A stretch of DNA of 64,000 bases from Owenia fusiformis. Taxonomy: Eukaryota; Annelida; Polychaeta; Sabellida; Oweniidae. Positions 31,001 through 39,194 of this stretch are shown piece after piece (position 1 is the stretch's first letter; each line of letters starts with the position of its first letter). The notes under the pieces are model-generated. The model was not told the DNA's origin. It worked only from the letters and a program-made list of their open reading frames with translations, and did no database searches. The stretch lies in contig CAIIXF020000009.1 in the NCBI GenBank assembly GCA_903813345.2, positions 27,688,740 through 27,752,739 on the forward strand, in the 5' to 3' direction. The position numbers and the translations under genes are program-made.

Positions 31001-34000
31001 GAGCGATTTTGTTCATATTCGGTATGTGAATACTGTAAGCATGGCACACTGTCTAATGACACTTTTGGTAGAAGGCGGCCATTTTGAAAAATGGCGGACA
31101 TTTTGAAAAATGGCTGCCATTTTAACTTATTTTACTATTATTCGAAAAGTAGTGGAGCGATTTTGTTCATATTTGGTACGTGAATACGTATCAGCATGGC
31201 ACACTGTTTAATGACACTTTTGGTAGAAGGTGGCCATTTTTCAAAATGGTGGCCATTTTAACGTTTTTTACTATAGCTCAAAAAGTAGTGGAGCGATTTT
31301 GTTCATATTTGGTATGTGAATATTATAAGCATGGCACACTGTCTAATGACACTTTTGGTAGAAGGTGCCCGTTTTGAAAAATGTTCGATGGGATTCGCTA
31401 CGCTTTGGCGTTGCCGTTGTTCTGGTTCTATTTGCAGATGTCTAATCTGACATCATCGGGTGTTACATGCTGACATCAACAATGTATTTTCATTAAACAA
31501 CTATAAAGATAACATATACAGCATCCTAAGAAATGTCTCTGGCATATTATTTTTTCTCTATTTCACTTGAATCATGACCTGTAGTATTTGTATTAGGAAG
31601 GTTAACTACACATTTTTAAGAGACCTTATAATATGATGACCCCCCAGAGATTACTGTCCCACTCTCTATTGATTTTCCCCATAGGCAAAGGCCAAGAGGA
31701 ATAATTTTTTTAGTTCCATATTTTTTATTTTATAATGCTGCTGATTATGCAATATCTTAATCCTACCCTGAGTCTACATCATCTCAACATATTACACTCT
31801 CATAATAATGATTTTGCAGAACTTGTGATTTTGATCTTGATGATCCCAATAGTAGCTTTCATTAGTTTTTATGTCACCACCACAAGTGACATATTGTTAT
31901 AGTCTCTAAATTTTATGTGGACAGTGTTCGGTTGTTGGCAGTTGGTATTCAGCAGTCAGTGTTAGGCATCTGTAACAGATGGCAAGTGGTGATATTTTGC
32001 GAGTTAATGCCTTGTGAAATGCTTGACTTCATAATGAATTTCAGCTATTTAGAGACAGAAAATATGCTATCTGGTAACGTATCCTGATCGGATCAAAATT
32101 ATCTCAATTTAAAGAATGTTGCTGAAGTTCTCGTAAAGGGTTGTAATAACAGTGGGACATTTTGATAAATTAATATTCATGTTGCCAGTTGCCACTTATA
32201 TACATTGTCATACATACAGTTTTATACTTATACACCATGATTGTTGCAGGTCTCCTATCACTGATTCAGAAGAAGAGGATTCTGCTGAAAGCTCAACTGA
32301 TGAAGAGGAGGAAGAAAATACAATAGAACAGCCAGTAGACAAGTAAGAGCCACCCTCCCCCTTTCTATAACTATTCAAATAATATTGCACACTGAATACT
32401 TTTCACTGCTTTTAATCCTGCACATTGCCCTAGAACGCAATCTTGGGTTGTTCCACGGCCATCTGTAAGATTTTGATCTATAATCAAAGAATATACGATG
32501 GTGAACAAATGGGACAAATCTTGTGTACAGATACTCACGATGAATGTGTCATTGTGACTATGTTCCTTCAATTGCTTGGATTGTCGGCGACAGTTTGATT
32601 TTTAGAAGGTTTCTAAATTTAGAATATGACGTCACTACTGAATAAGAGCGTTTGAAGTAATACGCATGAATTTTCCTAAGCTACTGTACAAGTCAGTGGT
32701 CCAGGGGTAGAAAGCTTGATCGTCAGGCATATTGCCATGGTTAAAATCCCTGCATGGTATTTTTTCAAACGTTTTTAACTAAATGGTTGTGCTCTGACAT
32801 TACCCAGAAAAAGCAGATTATTACCAACTCAACTTTATAGTTGGGCGATTATAATCTTGTTTGCTGTATCAAAAATGGAAAAATGATTTATGTTTACATA
32901 TTGGGTTTTGAGGCAATGTGCAGGTTTCATCAATTGGAGTTTTCTTCGATATTAACTTATTATTCATGTGTAATGTGTAACAGATTTGCATTTAATCCTT
33001 GAGCTGTAGAAAGCTTCTGCCATGGCTCTATTCATCATTAGTAATTACATGTACCCTTTGCAGAGATGTCTCTTAAGTAATATATAGATGCAGTCCCACC
33101 CTGTTTTCATTGCGTGATGGAACAATATTGTGAAAAAGTTTGACCATCGTTTTGATTCTTTCTTGGAAAAAGATAAAACCTTGTGATTATCTTTAACTTA
33201 ATCGGATCCTCATACAGGGTGAGTCAAAAAAGGTAGCCTTAACAAATATTGATATGAAGCATGGGTTTGAAATCATATTTCGCGCAACAGCTCTCAGATA
33301 TCTTGTGTAATGGCGCAAATCATCCTTTTTATCTCTTAGTCTCTGATGGTTGTAATGTGGATTTATCAAGGGGGGGTTCAATTTTTTCCCCAGATTGGTG
33401 GTTCGTTTTATAAAGAAAGGGGGTCTTCAAGGCGACGCAGAAATGGTTTCAACAAACCAATTTAATTGCAGAGTATAGTGCACACATCATCAAATAGCAA
33501 GTATAAATATGTGATTCATTGTTTGCGCAAAATAGTCATCTTTCTGAGAGTGTGGTTCATTCTTGTGGTTTGTTGATATTTCAGAAAAGGGTTGTTCCCG
33601 GCTGGTGGTTCATTTTATAACAAAAGGGGGGTTCGAAGGGATTCATTTTGGGCGATTTTCCACATTTGGATCTTGTTTTGTAAAATGGCTCTAACATTGT
33701 GATCATTAGGAATTGAACAATGAAACTTAGTAGAATGAAGGAACATTGAACAAGGTTTAATTTTGTCAATTATAATTTGAAATCCATGCTGGAAGACGGA
33801 GTTATTAACATTTGTTTGGGTTACCTTTTTGGCTCACTCTGTACTTAAGCATTTTGAACTTGAGTGCCATACATGAACCACTTTGCCAGTTGATAGAACA
33901 GTTGATGATTATAATCATAAGGAAATAAAGCTACATGTACATGTAAGGCTTAAGCCATTTTAAAAAATATATTTAAGGTAGGGTTGCATCTTTAAGTGTT

Positions 34001-37000
34001 GTGTTTTCATAAAACATAGCTAGAATCCTTGCCACTGTTCTGTTGTTTTCTTTGTTTATTTCTCAAAATTGTATTCTCTTAGACCTTTAAAATTTATTGT
34101 CTGTTTAGCATCTTAGCTTTTTAGTTATCCAAGTGCATAATTGAATCCTGTGCTTAGGACTGATGTGGAAAAGTTAGTCTACTCCAGTAAGTCTTTAACA
34201 CACTGCCCTTACATCACATGTTCTGTCAGAGCTTTAGGATAGACCGACTTTTCCATATCGACATGGCAAAAATTGTTAAGGATTTTTTGGCGTGACCTAT
34301 ATCCCCATTTTCCCGGACCTTCCGTTACCAAGATTGTCATTTTCCAGTCTCTTTTTCCAAACTTATTTGATATTTTACCATTTTGGCCAAATATACCATA
34401 GCATGCCTGGTAGTTTGGGATTTTCATAAGCATGTTGCTAAATAGATAAGTTCTACATGTCTAACAATGCTAACATGTCTTTCTAATCTTAAACTATATT
34501 GTAGTGGGATAGTATTTGCACAGCCTGGCTCACCCATTAAGGGGATGTGGCAACGCATCACAAGAAACAAACTGCACGCCAACAACACAGATTCTACAAT
34601 GCATGCTGGGTAGATTTTCTTTCTGCTATAAGGGTGAATCATTGAGATTTGAGGGACATCTGAAATCTGATTCATTCAATTGGGCTTAGTTTATTTGAAA
34701 AATTAAGAGTTGCATTTGGAAAACTAAGAAGAGTTTAAAAATGAAAATTAGAATTGGTATATTAAAAAGACTTTCTGACATGTACAAAGCACAAATGGGT
34801 GATTTAAAATTAATCTTTAATTCACAACATTTACAAGAAACTGGAAACCTGAGCAACCAAAAAATTATTCACTGGGGATTTCTAGGTGGATTTCCAAATT
34901 GTGTAAAATCGCAAATAGTTGTCCTTCAGATATCAATAGATTCATTCCAAATCTTTTTTTCCTGCATTTAGTTTTTGTTTGTTTTGAATTCTTGCTTTTC
35001 TTGATAGAAGTTTCTGACTCTCTCGTGAGCTTATTAAGAGTACAGTTACTGCAAAACCTCTGCATTGAACATTTTTTGCCAAGAAAAAACGTTCAGTATT
35101 TGTAAGTGAACAATTATTGAACAAGTCTATAGAGAGGGAATAGTCAATCTAATAGACACAAGATATATATGTTATTATGCAAATACATTTGACATTTGAG
35201 AACCTTTATCAACTAGAATGGCCTTATAAGGTAATATGATGTACATGTATCTGAATCAAGATCCTAAATCATGTTTGCTCATTTTTGTTCTAATATATTG
35301 AACTAAAAAACAAAAAAACATAATTGAATTTCAGACCATAAAATCGTTTAATGATTTTGGCATCATGTATCTTATTGAAACTAAGTTAATTGAACAAAGA
35401 GTGACATTTTAGAAATGCGTAATATTCTTGATATATCTGACATGTCTAATTTGCCAAGTATGAATGGTAATAACTTCCATGTACAGTGTATGATTTGTGA
35501 CTTTCTATTGACAGAAATGTCAATGCAAACATCTTATAATAATACATGTATGTATATGATACTTGGCATTTGTGTAATTATCAGAATGTAAGGTCAGAAT
35601 GTCACATCTAGAATTTGGGTTTACATATTTCTTATTAGTTACTATTTTTTATTTCTGGTAGTGATATATTGTTATATTTTCCAAATTTTTTGTTGATGGT
35701 GTTTGGCAATTGGCATTCAGTAGACAGGAGACAACATTCAGCATGTTTTTTCATTATTTCTTCAAACTCTGATGAACCTTGTTGAAGATGCCTTAGGCTT
35801 GTGAAGCATTTTCGACCATGAATGTTAGTGATCTGTTCGTCATTTATGAATTTGTATTGTATTGAATGCAAGGGGAGGAAATTCCCCAGAATTCCTAGAG
35901 GTTCATCTTTACATGGGGATAGATTCACCTATTAATCCTGGGATTTTTCCCTCTTTCCCAAGTTAAACATTTACTAGTAAACGTCATGTACTATATTTTC
36001 TCTCTTACAGTACAGCCAACAATGAGAGAACGAGTAAAAAACTGCTCCGTATCGTCGACAAAGTGACCGCATCGAAGTACTTCCAACAGGTCACGGACAA
36101 CAAGTACATCAAACGTGCGATGGAGAGTGTTTCGAATACGCCTCTCATAATGACAGTGGAGTTAAAGAGCCTGGTTGGGAATCTAGCAATCAATATACCC
36201 CCTCCACCATCTGATCGCTTGTGGTGAGCTTTAATTTGATGTTGATTTGGCCAGACCTATCAAAGAGCTTATCTTCTTCAACGGTCTTTATATGAGAGAA
36301 AATAGATCTGGCCTACCTGCAGTCAAACACAATTTATAAAATAAAAAAAATTCATATTCAATCTGTACCAAAGAAACACTGTGGCATGATTTATTACAAT
36401 CTAGTATATTTGGCTGAAACGTGCTATATGGAAATTGTAAATATAATGAGATATGCACTGAAACAGCATTTATTTGGTGTTCAAATAGTTTTCTGAGTGA
36501 TTTTTTTATTTTTCAATTTTTCACTATATCTAATGCCTTGGTCACATTTGCTCCGATTTTCACAACAGCGCCCAGCCGATTGAGTATTTTGTTCAAAATT
36601 GAATACAATATTGAGCTAAACACTCAATCGGCCGGGCGCCGGCCGATGGATCAGAGCAAATGTGACCCAGGCATTAATGACATATTTTTTATTCAAGTAG
36701 CTTTTCATACCAAGACCAATATCAGATTCTTGTCAACTTCTTTTCACATTTGAATTCAAAAATTTCCTTTTCATGACAGGTATGGATTCCGCACAAATCC
36801 TCGTCTCTGGCTGTCAGCAAAACCGAAGGTTGGAGAGCGTCAGATATCTGTTTCTCATGTAACTGATTGGATCGAGAAGAAACTGGCCACAGAATTTCAG
36901 GTATATATTGCAGTATTACACTTAAAAAATGACAGCTCAATTGAATGTTAGTCCAGTGCTAAATTCTAGATTCTAGACTCTCATTGTTTTAATACATTTT

Positions 37001-39194
37001 CACAAATGAGGACTTAATATAATAAGGTTTTTGTCTTTTACTTTCATTTTAAAATATGGCCTATAGAGATTTTTGCACTCGTGATATGGTATATAGACAT
37101 AACATGTACAAGGTGATTAAAAAAATAGGCCACAAATTATGGTATTTTTCATGATGCTTTGGACTTAAAGAAATCAGACATGTATATTGTGAAAACTCCT
37201 CATTCTGATCATATGTTTGTGACTATTTTAAAGGTCCCAAATATATTGACCTAATATAATGGCAATTAACTTTCATATTATCTAAAATAGAGACTACTAA
37301 TTTGTCACAAATGTGGTTCACTCACTACATAACCATTTCTGAGTATTTCATACAAAAGTGATGGGTGGGAAGTAAATGCTACACAGAAATGCAGGTTAAA
37401 CCTATTCTAGCAATTTTATTTTGATATACTTTTCAACAATATATGTCCATTGTCATTTTTATCATTGTTCATTGCATCATAAAAATATTCTTATTGTAAG
37501 TTTCAAAACTAGTTAATACCCCGTATAGCCTAAATTATGGTGCTATTTATAGTATAATGCCAAAATTAATATTGATTAACTTTTTGATTTATTCAAAGTA
37601 ACAAGAGGTAAAAAGACACAGCTCTGAGGTTGATGTCACCCCATTGGCATAATATCCACAGAAAATCCAAATAAAGTATTCATATAAGGCACACGTGTTA
37701 TTATTTGAATTGTAGAGACTGGTAGTTATGCCTAACATGGATGACCTGGCGATCCCTCTGCTTGTGTCTGGCCAACCCAATGTGCCTCCTGCAGTGAACA
37801 ATGATGCTTCAACACCAACAGAATCTATTGCATCATGATAGACATTTATCAGTGCTATGTTATGAACTTAAGGGTATAGTAATGTAAATATGAATTACTA
37901 TGCCTCTGTGAGATGCAGTCTATTGGGGGATGAACTTGCAGGCTCCTGTAGCATGCCCTTCTGGAAAAAAATTTGCTTCTGCTTTGGGAAATCTGACTAT
38001 TTCTGGTTTCATAGGTACATCCTTTCGTACTTGGTATATCTCTGGTGCCACGCTCACACATGTTCTAGATACAAAGGTGTGAAGAACCCACTTTTAATAA
38101 GAGAGTCCATCAGTTTTACATGAGCAATGTTCAACTAAGAGAATGCACATAACATGGTGCGCCATAAAAATAGCACACATAATGTTAATACCAGGGTGTT
38201 TGATAAGCACCAGAACAGATACACCGAGCCAAGTCATTTTCACATTTATAGAAATTATTACATCGTTCTGGTTCCTTTACAATTTTGTCCAGTAGATTCG
38301 GAATTTTATAAAGCAAAATGATGTCACAATGTCTTAAATAAAATCCAGTGCTGTTGTTTACTCCGGAGACACCTGGTGTCAGTCCAGTCTAAGCTTCAGC
38401 TATTGTTGATTTACTCAAAGCTCTTAAGTTTGAGCCTAGAAGCCAATTAATTGTGATTCCTTAGAAAGAGTTTTCTCATTTTTCACATTTTTTTTCACTT
38501 GCAGTTACATTTTGCACTCCTACAGTTACACTCTGCATTCTCATAATTATTACACTTTATATTTAGTTCCACTTTGCACTCCTGTAGTTACTCGTTGTTC
38601 TTATAAAGTTCCACTTTGTTAACTAAATGGGCATCATAAAGGACACTCAACATTTTTGATGATGTAAGATCCATTCAATTGTTAATTGAAGACAACGTTT
38701 CAAGAAAAGTTTTAATTAGAGTGTTGTTTTAAATGACTACATATTGTAGGCCAGTTTGAGACTGAGGAATACCATCTGTGGCTCATCAAAACGTTGAGTG
38801 TCACATTTTGATGAAAACCCTTTTAGTTTACATAATACATGCAATAATACAAGTGCATGTACAATAATAATGCATACTTTTTGCCAAATTCATTGCTTAA
38901 TCTTAACTTCTAATTTAGCTCTTTCTTAATTTGTAGATGGTAGATTTACTTGGGAATCCTTATCCTAATCCTAGCTTCATTCTCTTGTTTTGTGTATGGC
39001 ACTGTATGTTATGTTCTTTCAATAGTTTCTTATTTCTGCATTTTGGTTCTTGAAGTGATATATCAATTTAAAGCATTGCCTTATTTTATTGTTTATTAAT
39101 ATATTTACAGCGTATTGTGGTAATGCCAAATATGGATGACATTGTTATTCCATTACTGCGCACAACACCATCTAATGGCACGGGTGTGGACTAA
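11967..39194 (+). CDS. TEX2: TEX2-like SMP-domain lipid-transfer protein, two alternative last exons
   Basis: TEX2 (yeast Nvj2 relative) is an ER membrane protein whose SMP domain moves lipids at membrane contact sites. Coding exons: 11967-13016, 21051-21890, 28395-28633, 32250-32342, 36011-36223, 36780-36900, then either 37716-37838 or 39111-39194. The two products are 892 and 879 residues, and every junction is in phase. Order: disordered acidic/Ser-rich N-terminus (1-270), two-pass hydrophobic hairpin (about 274-313), PH-like domain with GWMNE...TGREKELWYRR (about 351-495), and an SMP domain from about 550 to the end that includes GLWIDLDLAYSG and VMPNMDD. An acidic Ser linker interrupts the SMP region, as in vertebrate TEX2. 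Human TEX2 is longer (about 1,130 aa), mainly at the N-terminus. The start ATG has A at -3 and lies about 100 bases after a good acceptor. Identification is confident. Confidence 0.93.
15946..16032 (-). pseudogene. Copy of the antisense LSPEMF-like exon
   Basis: The minus strand reads IMINHDISFLPSPNMFQVKQ then KDAMRIRMT, about 90% identical in DNA to the exon at 17005-17122, with the frame open. No second exon is seen next to it. Confidence 0.5.
16441..16541. repeat. 100-bp hairpin-forming inverted repeat
   Basis: ACCAGTTTGGAAGTATTTGT at about 16457 is followed by its complement (ACAAATACTTCTAAACTGGT) ending near 16529, about 35-bp arms with a short loop. It lies just beyond the stop codon of the antisense exon pair. 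Confidence 0.75.
16561..17130 (-). CDS. Putative two-exon antisense gene or element, function unknown
   Basis: Two minus-strand stretches look coding and join in phase 0. The exon from about 17130 to 17005 reads MLVLIMIHHDILFLLSPEMF, then QVKQKDAMSIRMAGPRKHKSQA, and ends at GCT|GTAAGT. The exon 16770-16561 follows acceptor ATATTAG and encodes 69 residues, including TNKLICENVVDGKVFNDENS, CLFAMDVSHEIAYLSTDW and a terminal GSVVYTY then TGA. Residue composition looks like real protein, not AT-rich noise. I do not recognise the family. The first ATG sits right after a possible acceptor (TTTTGAAAG), so more 5' exons may exist. Close copies of the first exon occur at 15946-16032 and 29825-29913, so it could be part of a repeated element and not a host gene. 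Confidence 0.45.
17157..17834. repeat. 680-bp near-perfect palindrome (about 339-bp arms)
   Basis: The two arms are almost exact complements meeting at AATAATG-CT-CATTATT (17491-17506), with essentially no spacer. Each arm holds its own smaller inverted repeat (GAAATATTGGACC...GGTCCAATATTTC), so a cruciform with side arms is possible. The outer edges read TATAATAGTACAA. It may be a foldback transposon; no transposase or clear target duplication is visible. Transcribed within TEX2 pre-mRNA it would make a long double-stranded hairpin. Confidence 0.9.
18130..18195 (+). repeat. Dispersed repeat, copy 1 (GCATCTGTTACAAATGGCAGG type)
   Basis: Part of a family sharing GCATCTGTAACAAATGGCAG then GTGGTGACATTTTGC. 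Other plus-strand copies: 20752-20880, 22834-22905, 26428-26510, 31869-32020, 35655-35725. Minus-strand copies: 50113-50180 and 55511-55630. Length about 70-150 bp; looks SINE- or MITE-like. Confidence 0.7.
20752..20880 (+). repeat. Dispersed repeat, copy 2
   Basis: One of the longer members. It starts with CACCAGAAGTGATGAAATAT and continues through GACAGTGTTTGCCATT and CATCTGTAACAAATGGCAGG. Confidence 0.7.
21051..21890 (+). CDS. TEX2: TEX2 exon: PH-like domain and start of SMP domain
   Basis: 280 codons from acceptor TATTTCCAG. The start GWMNELSSYTMEDYH and the basic LVKKRIWSKKYPI patch, followed by LYLFARTGREKELWYRR, are close to vertebrate TEX2 and form a PH-like fold with an insertion. 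The SMP domain begins near PNKLLTEYLRYMS, and the exon ends KLDKIH|GTAAGT. A reading frame open further upstream is intronic. Confidence 0.93.
23895..24930. repeat. 162-bp tandem array framed by GGTACGATATTGT
   Basis: CTTGTCTACAGGTTTCCAGC and equivalents start at 23974, 24136, 24298, 24460, 24622 and 24784, an exact 162-bp period with high identity (GGTGGCCATTTTGGATTTTC in each unit). The array is preceded by GAGGTACGATATTGTAGTC plus a (GCGG)n run and closed by TTTAGGTACGATATTGTTC, direct repeats that may mark element ends. Confidence 0.88.
25135..26331. mobile_element. Inverted-end element with (CCGT)n and tandem repeats, copy 1
   Basis: Bounded by ATCCCACCGAAC and GTTCGGTGGGAT. After GAAGTTCGAGGGGGATATAG comes a CCGT/CGTT simple repeat (about 25171-25280). 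Then come degenerate tandem units of roughly 120-150 bp, each with TCAAAATGGCGGCCATTTTTCG and TGATAACTCAAATACC-type words. ORFs of Arg-Pro-Ser type across the CCGT run are artefacts of the simple repeat. Confidence 0.8.
26621..26732. mobile_element. Palindromic MITE, copy 1 (right end lost)
   Basis: Shares GTCACATTTGCTCCGAT, GGCGCCTGGCCGATTGAGTA and TTTGTTCAAAATTG with the copies at 36531 and 43402. The right terminus is missing where the 761-bp duplication begins. Confidence 0.78.
26735..28345. repeat. Direct tandem duplication, period 761 bp
   Basis: Sequence beginning GAGGTGTTCCACTTATAG at 26735 restarts at 27496 and runs in parallel through ATGAAACTAGAATTAA, GATGCCACCTCAGTGA, CATGGCTTTAATACCTGG and GGTACTATTGGAAAG. 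The second unit has an extra segment of about 120 bases near 28037-28155. Identity is high, so the duplication is fairly young. Confidence 0.88.
28395..28633 (+). CDS. TEX2: TEX2 exon: SMP core
   Basis: Encodes LPFFIDKLLVTDINLGHEMP...PYIDEQGLWIDLDLAYSGGFQMTLETKVNLMKLKK, the most conserved SMP segment of TEX2/Nvj2. It has phase-0 entry and ends two bases into an Arg codon (AAAAG|GTAAGA). Confidence 0.93.
29825..29913 (-). pseudogene. Second copy of the antisense LSPEMF-like exon
   Basis: The minus strand reads IMINHDISILLSPEMFQVKQ then KDAMRIRMK, again frame-open and about 90% identical. It lies 13 kb away in TEX2 intron 3 with unrelated flanks. Confidence 0.5.
30271..31394. mobile_element. 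Inverted-end element with (CCGT)n and tandem repeats, copy 2
   Basis: Bounded by ATCCCATCGAAC and GTTCGATGGGAT, the same architecture as the element at 25135. The interior tandem units contain TTCATATTTGGTATGTGAAT at 30721, 30875, 31011, 31165 and 31301. Spacing alternates 154 and 136 bp, which gives a 290-bp higher-order unit. Confidence 0.82.
31869..32020 (+). repeat. Dispersed repeat, copy 5 (longest)
   Basis: Begins TTTTATGTCACCACCACAAG and ends near GCGAGTTAATGCC. Lies about 230 bases upstream of the acidic-linker exon of TEX2. Confidence 0.7.
32250..32342 (+). CDS. TEX2: TEX2 exon: 31-codon acidic Ser linker cassette
   Basis: 93 nt reading SPITDSEEEDSAESSTDEEEEE, followed by NTIEQPVD. 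Its length is a multiple of three and both edges share the same phase, so skipping it would keep the frame. Vertebrate TEX2 has a comparable Asp/Glu/Ser stretch inside the SMP region. Casein-kinase-type sites are dense. Confidence 0.9.
32343..36010 (+). other. TEX2 intron 4
   Basis: Contains the mariner-like MITE at 33215-33841 and a short dispersed-repeat copy at 35655-35725. A minus-strand ORF at 35635-35928 overlaps the repeat and has no recognisable family. Confidence 0.5.
33215..33841. mobile_element. Mariner-like MITE, TA flanked
   Basis: Left end CAGGGTGAGTCAAAAAAGGT and right end ACCTTTTTGGCTCACTCTG are inverted complements with few mismatches. TA flanks both sides (33213-33214, 33842-33843). 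The CAGGGTGAGTCAAAAA end style is typical of mariner transposons. The 627-bp interior repeats the words GGTGGTTCGTTTTATAA and GGTGGTTCATTTTATAA and has no transposase. Confidence 0.75.
36011..36223 (+). CDS. TEX2: TEX2 exon: SMP second half
   Basis: Encodes ERTSKKLLRIVDKVTASKYF...ESVSNTPLIMTVELKSLVGNLAINIPPPPSDRLW. The IPPPP(S/T)DR(L/V)W motif is diagnostic of TEX2-type SMP domains. The preceding acceptor is TCTCTTACAG. Confidence 0.93.
36531..36676. mobile_element. Palindromic MITE, copy 2 (complete)
   Basis: Ends TAATGCCTTGGTCACATTTG and CAAATGTGACCCAGGCATTA. Nearly the whole 146 bp folds on itself, with GC-rich CCGGCC-type shoulders around an AT-rich loop. It lies 100 bases before the last common TEX2 exon. 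Confidence 0.85.
36780..36900 (+). CDS. TEX2: TEX2 exon: last common exon
   Basis: Encodes YGFRTNPRLWLSAKPKVGERQ...VTDWIEKKLATEFQ and ends in phase 0 at CAG|GTATAT, so either downstream terminal exon can be joined. Confidence 0.93.
37716..37838 (+). CDS. TEX2: TEX2 proximal terminal exon (A)
   Basis: After acceptor TTGTAG it encodes RLVVMPNMDDLAIPLLVSG and then a 22-residue Pro/Asn/Thr tail ending ESIAS, stop at 37836-37838. An AATAAA at 38337-38342 gives this form its own likely polyadenylation site. Conserved VMPNMDD identifies it as the end of the SMP domain. Confidence 0.88.
   Translation, partial: RLVVMPNMDDLAIPLLVSGQPNVPPAVNNDASTPTESIAS
37839..39110 (+). other. 3' UTR of TEX2 form A and intron before exon B
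   Basis: AATAAA at 38337-38342 probably ends the form-A transcript. Downstream are short degenerate repeats of CACTTTGCACTCCT (38500-38600) and an imperfect hairpin using GGACACTCAACATTTTTGA and its near complement (38640-38805). Confidence 0.45.
39111..39194 (+). CDS. TEX2: TEX2 distal terminal exon (B), paralog of exon A
   Basis: After acceptor ATATTTACAG it encodes RIVVMPNMDDIVIPLLRTT, then SNGTGVD and TAA. The first 16 residues match exon A at 13 positions while the DNA has drifted, so this is an old tandem exon duplication kept under protein-level constraint. It is mutually exclusive with exon A because each ends in a stop. AATAAA at 42196-42201 is its likely polyA signal. Confidence 0.86.
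   Translation, partial: RIVVMPNMDDIVIPLLRTTPSNGTGVD

Larger units (their letters stand above)
28634..32249 (+). other. TEX2 intron 3
   Basis: Holds the second antisense exon copy (29825-29913), the inverted-end element (30271-31394) and a long dispersed repeat (31869-32020). The remaining AT-rich sequence shows nothing recognisable. Confidence 0.5.

Noticed and set aside
35635-35928. 97-codon minus-strand ORF with LRHLQQGSSEFEEIMKKH
   Set aside because: Overlaps a dispersed repeat; the fragment could be retroelement-derived, but I see no defining motif.
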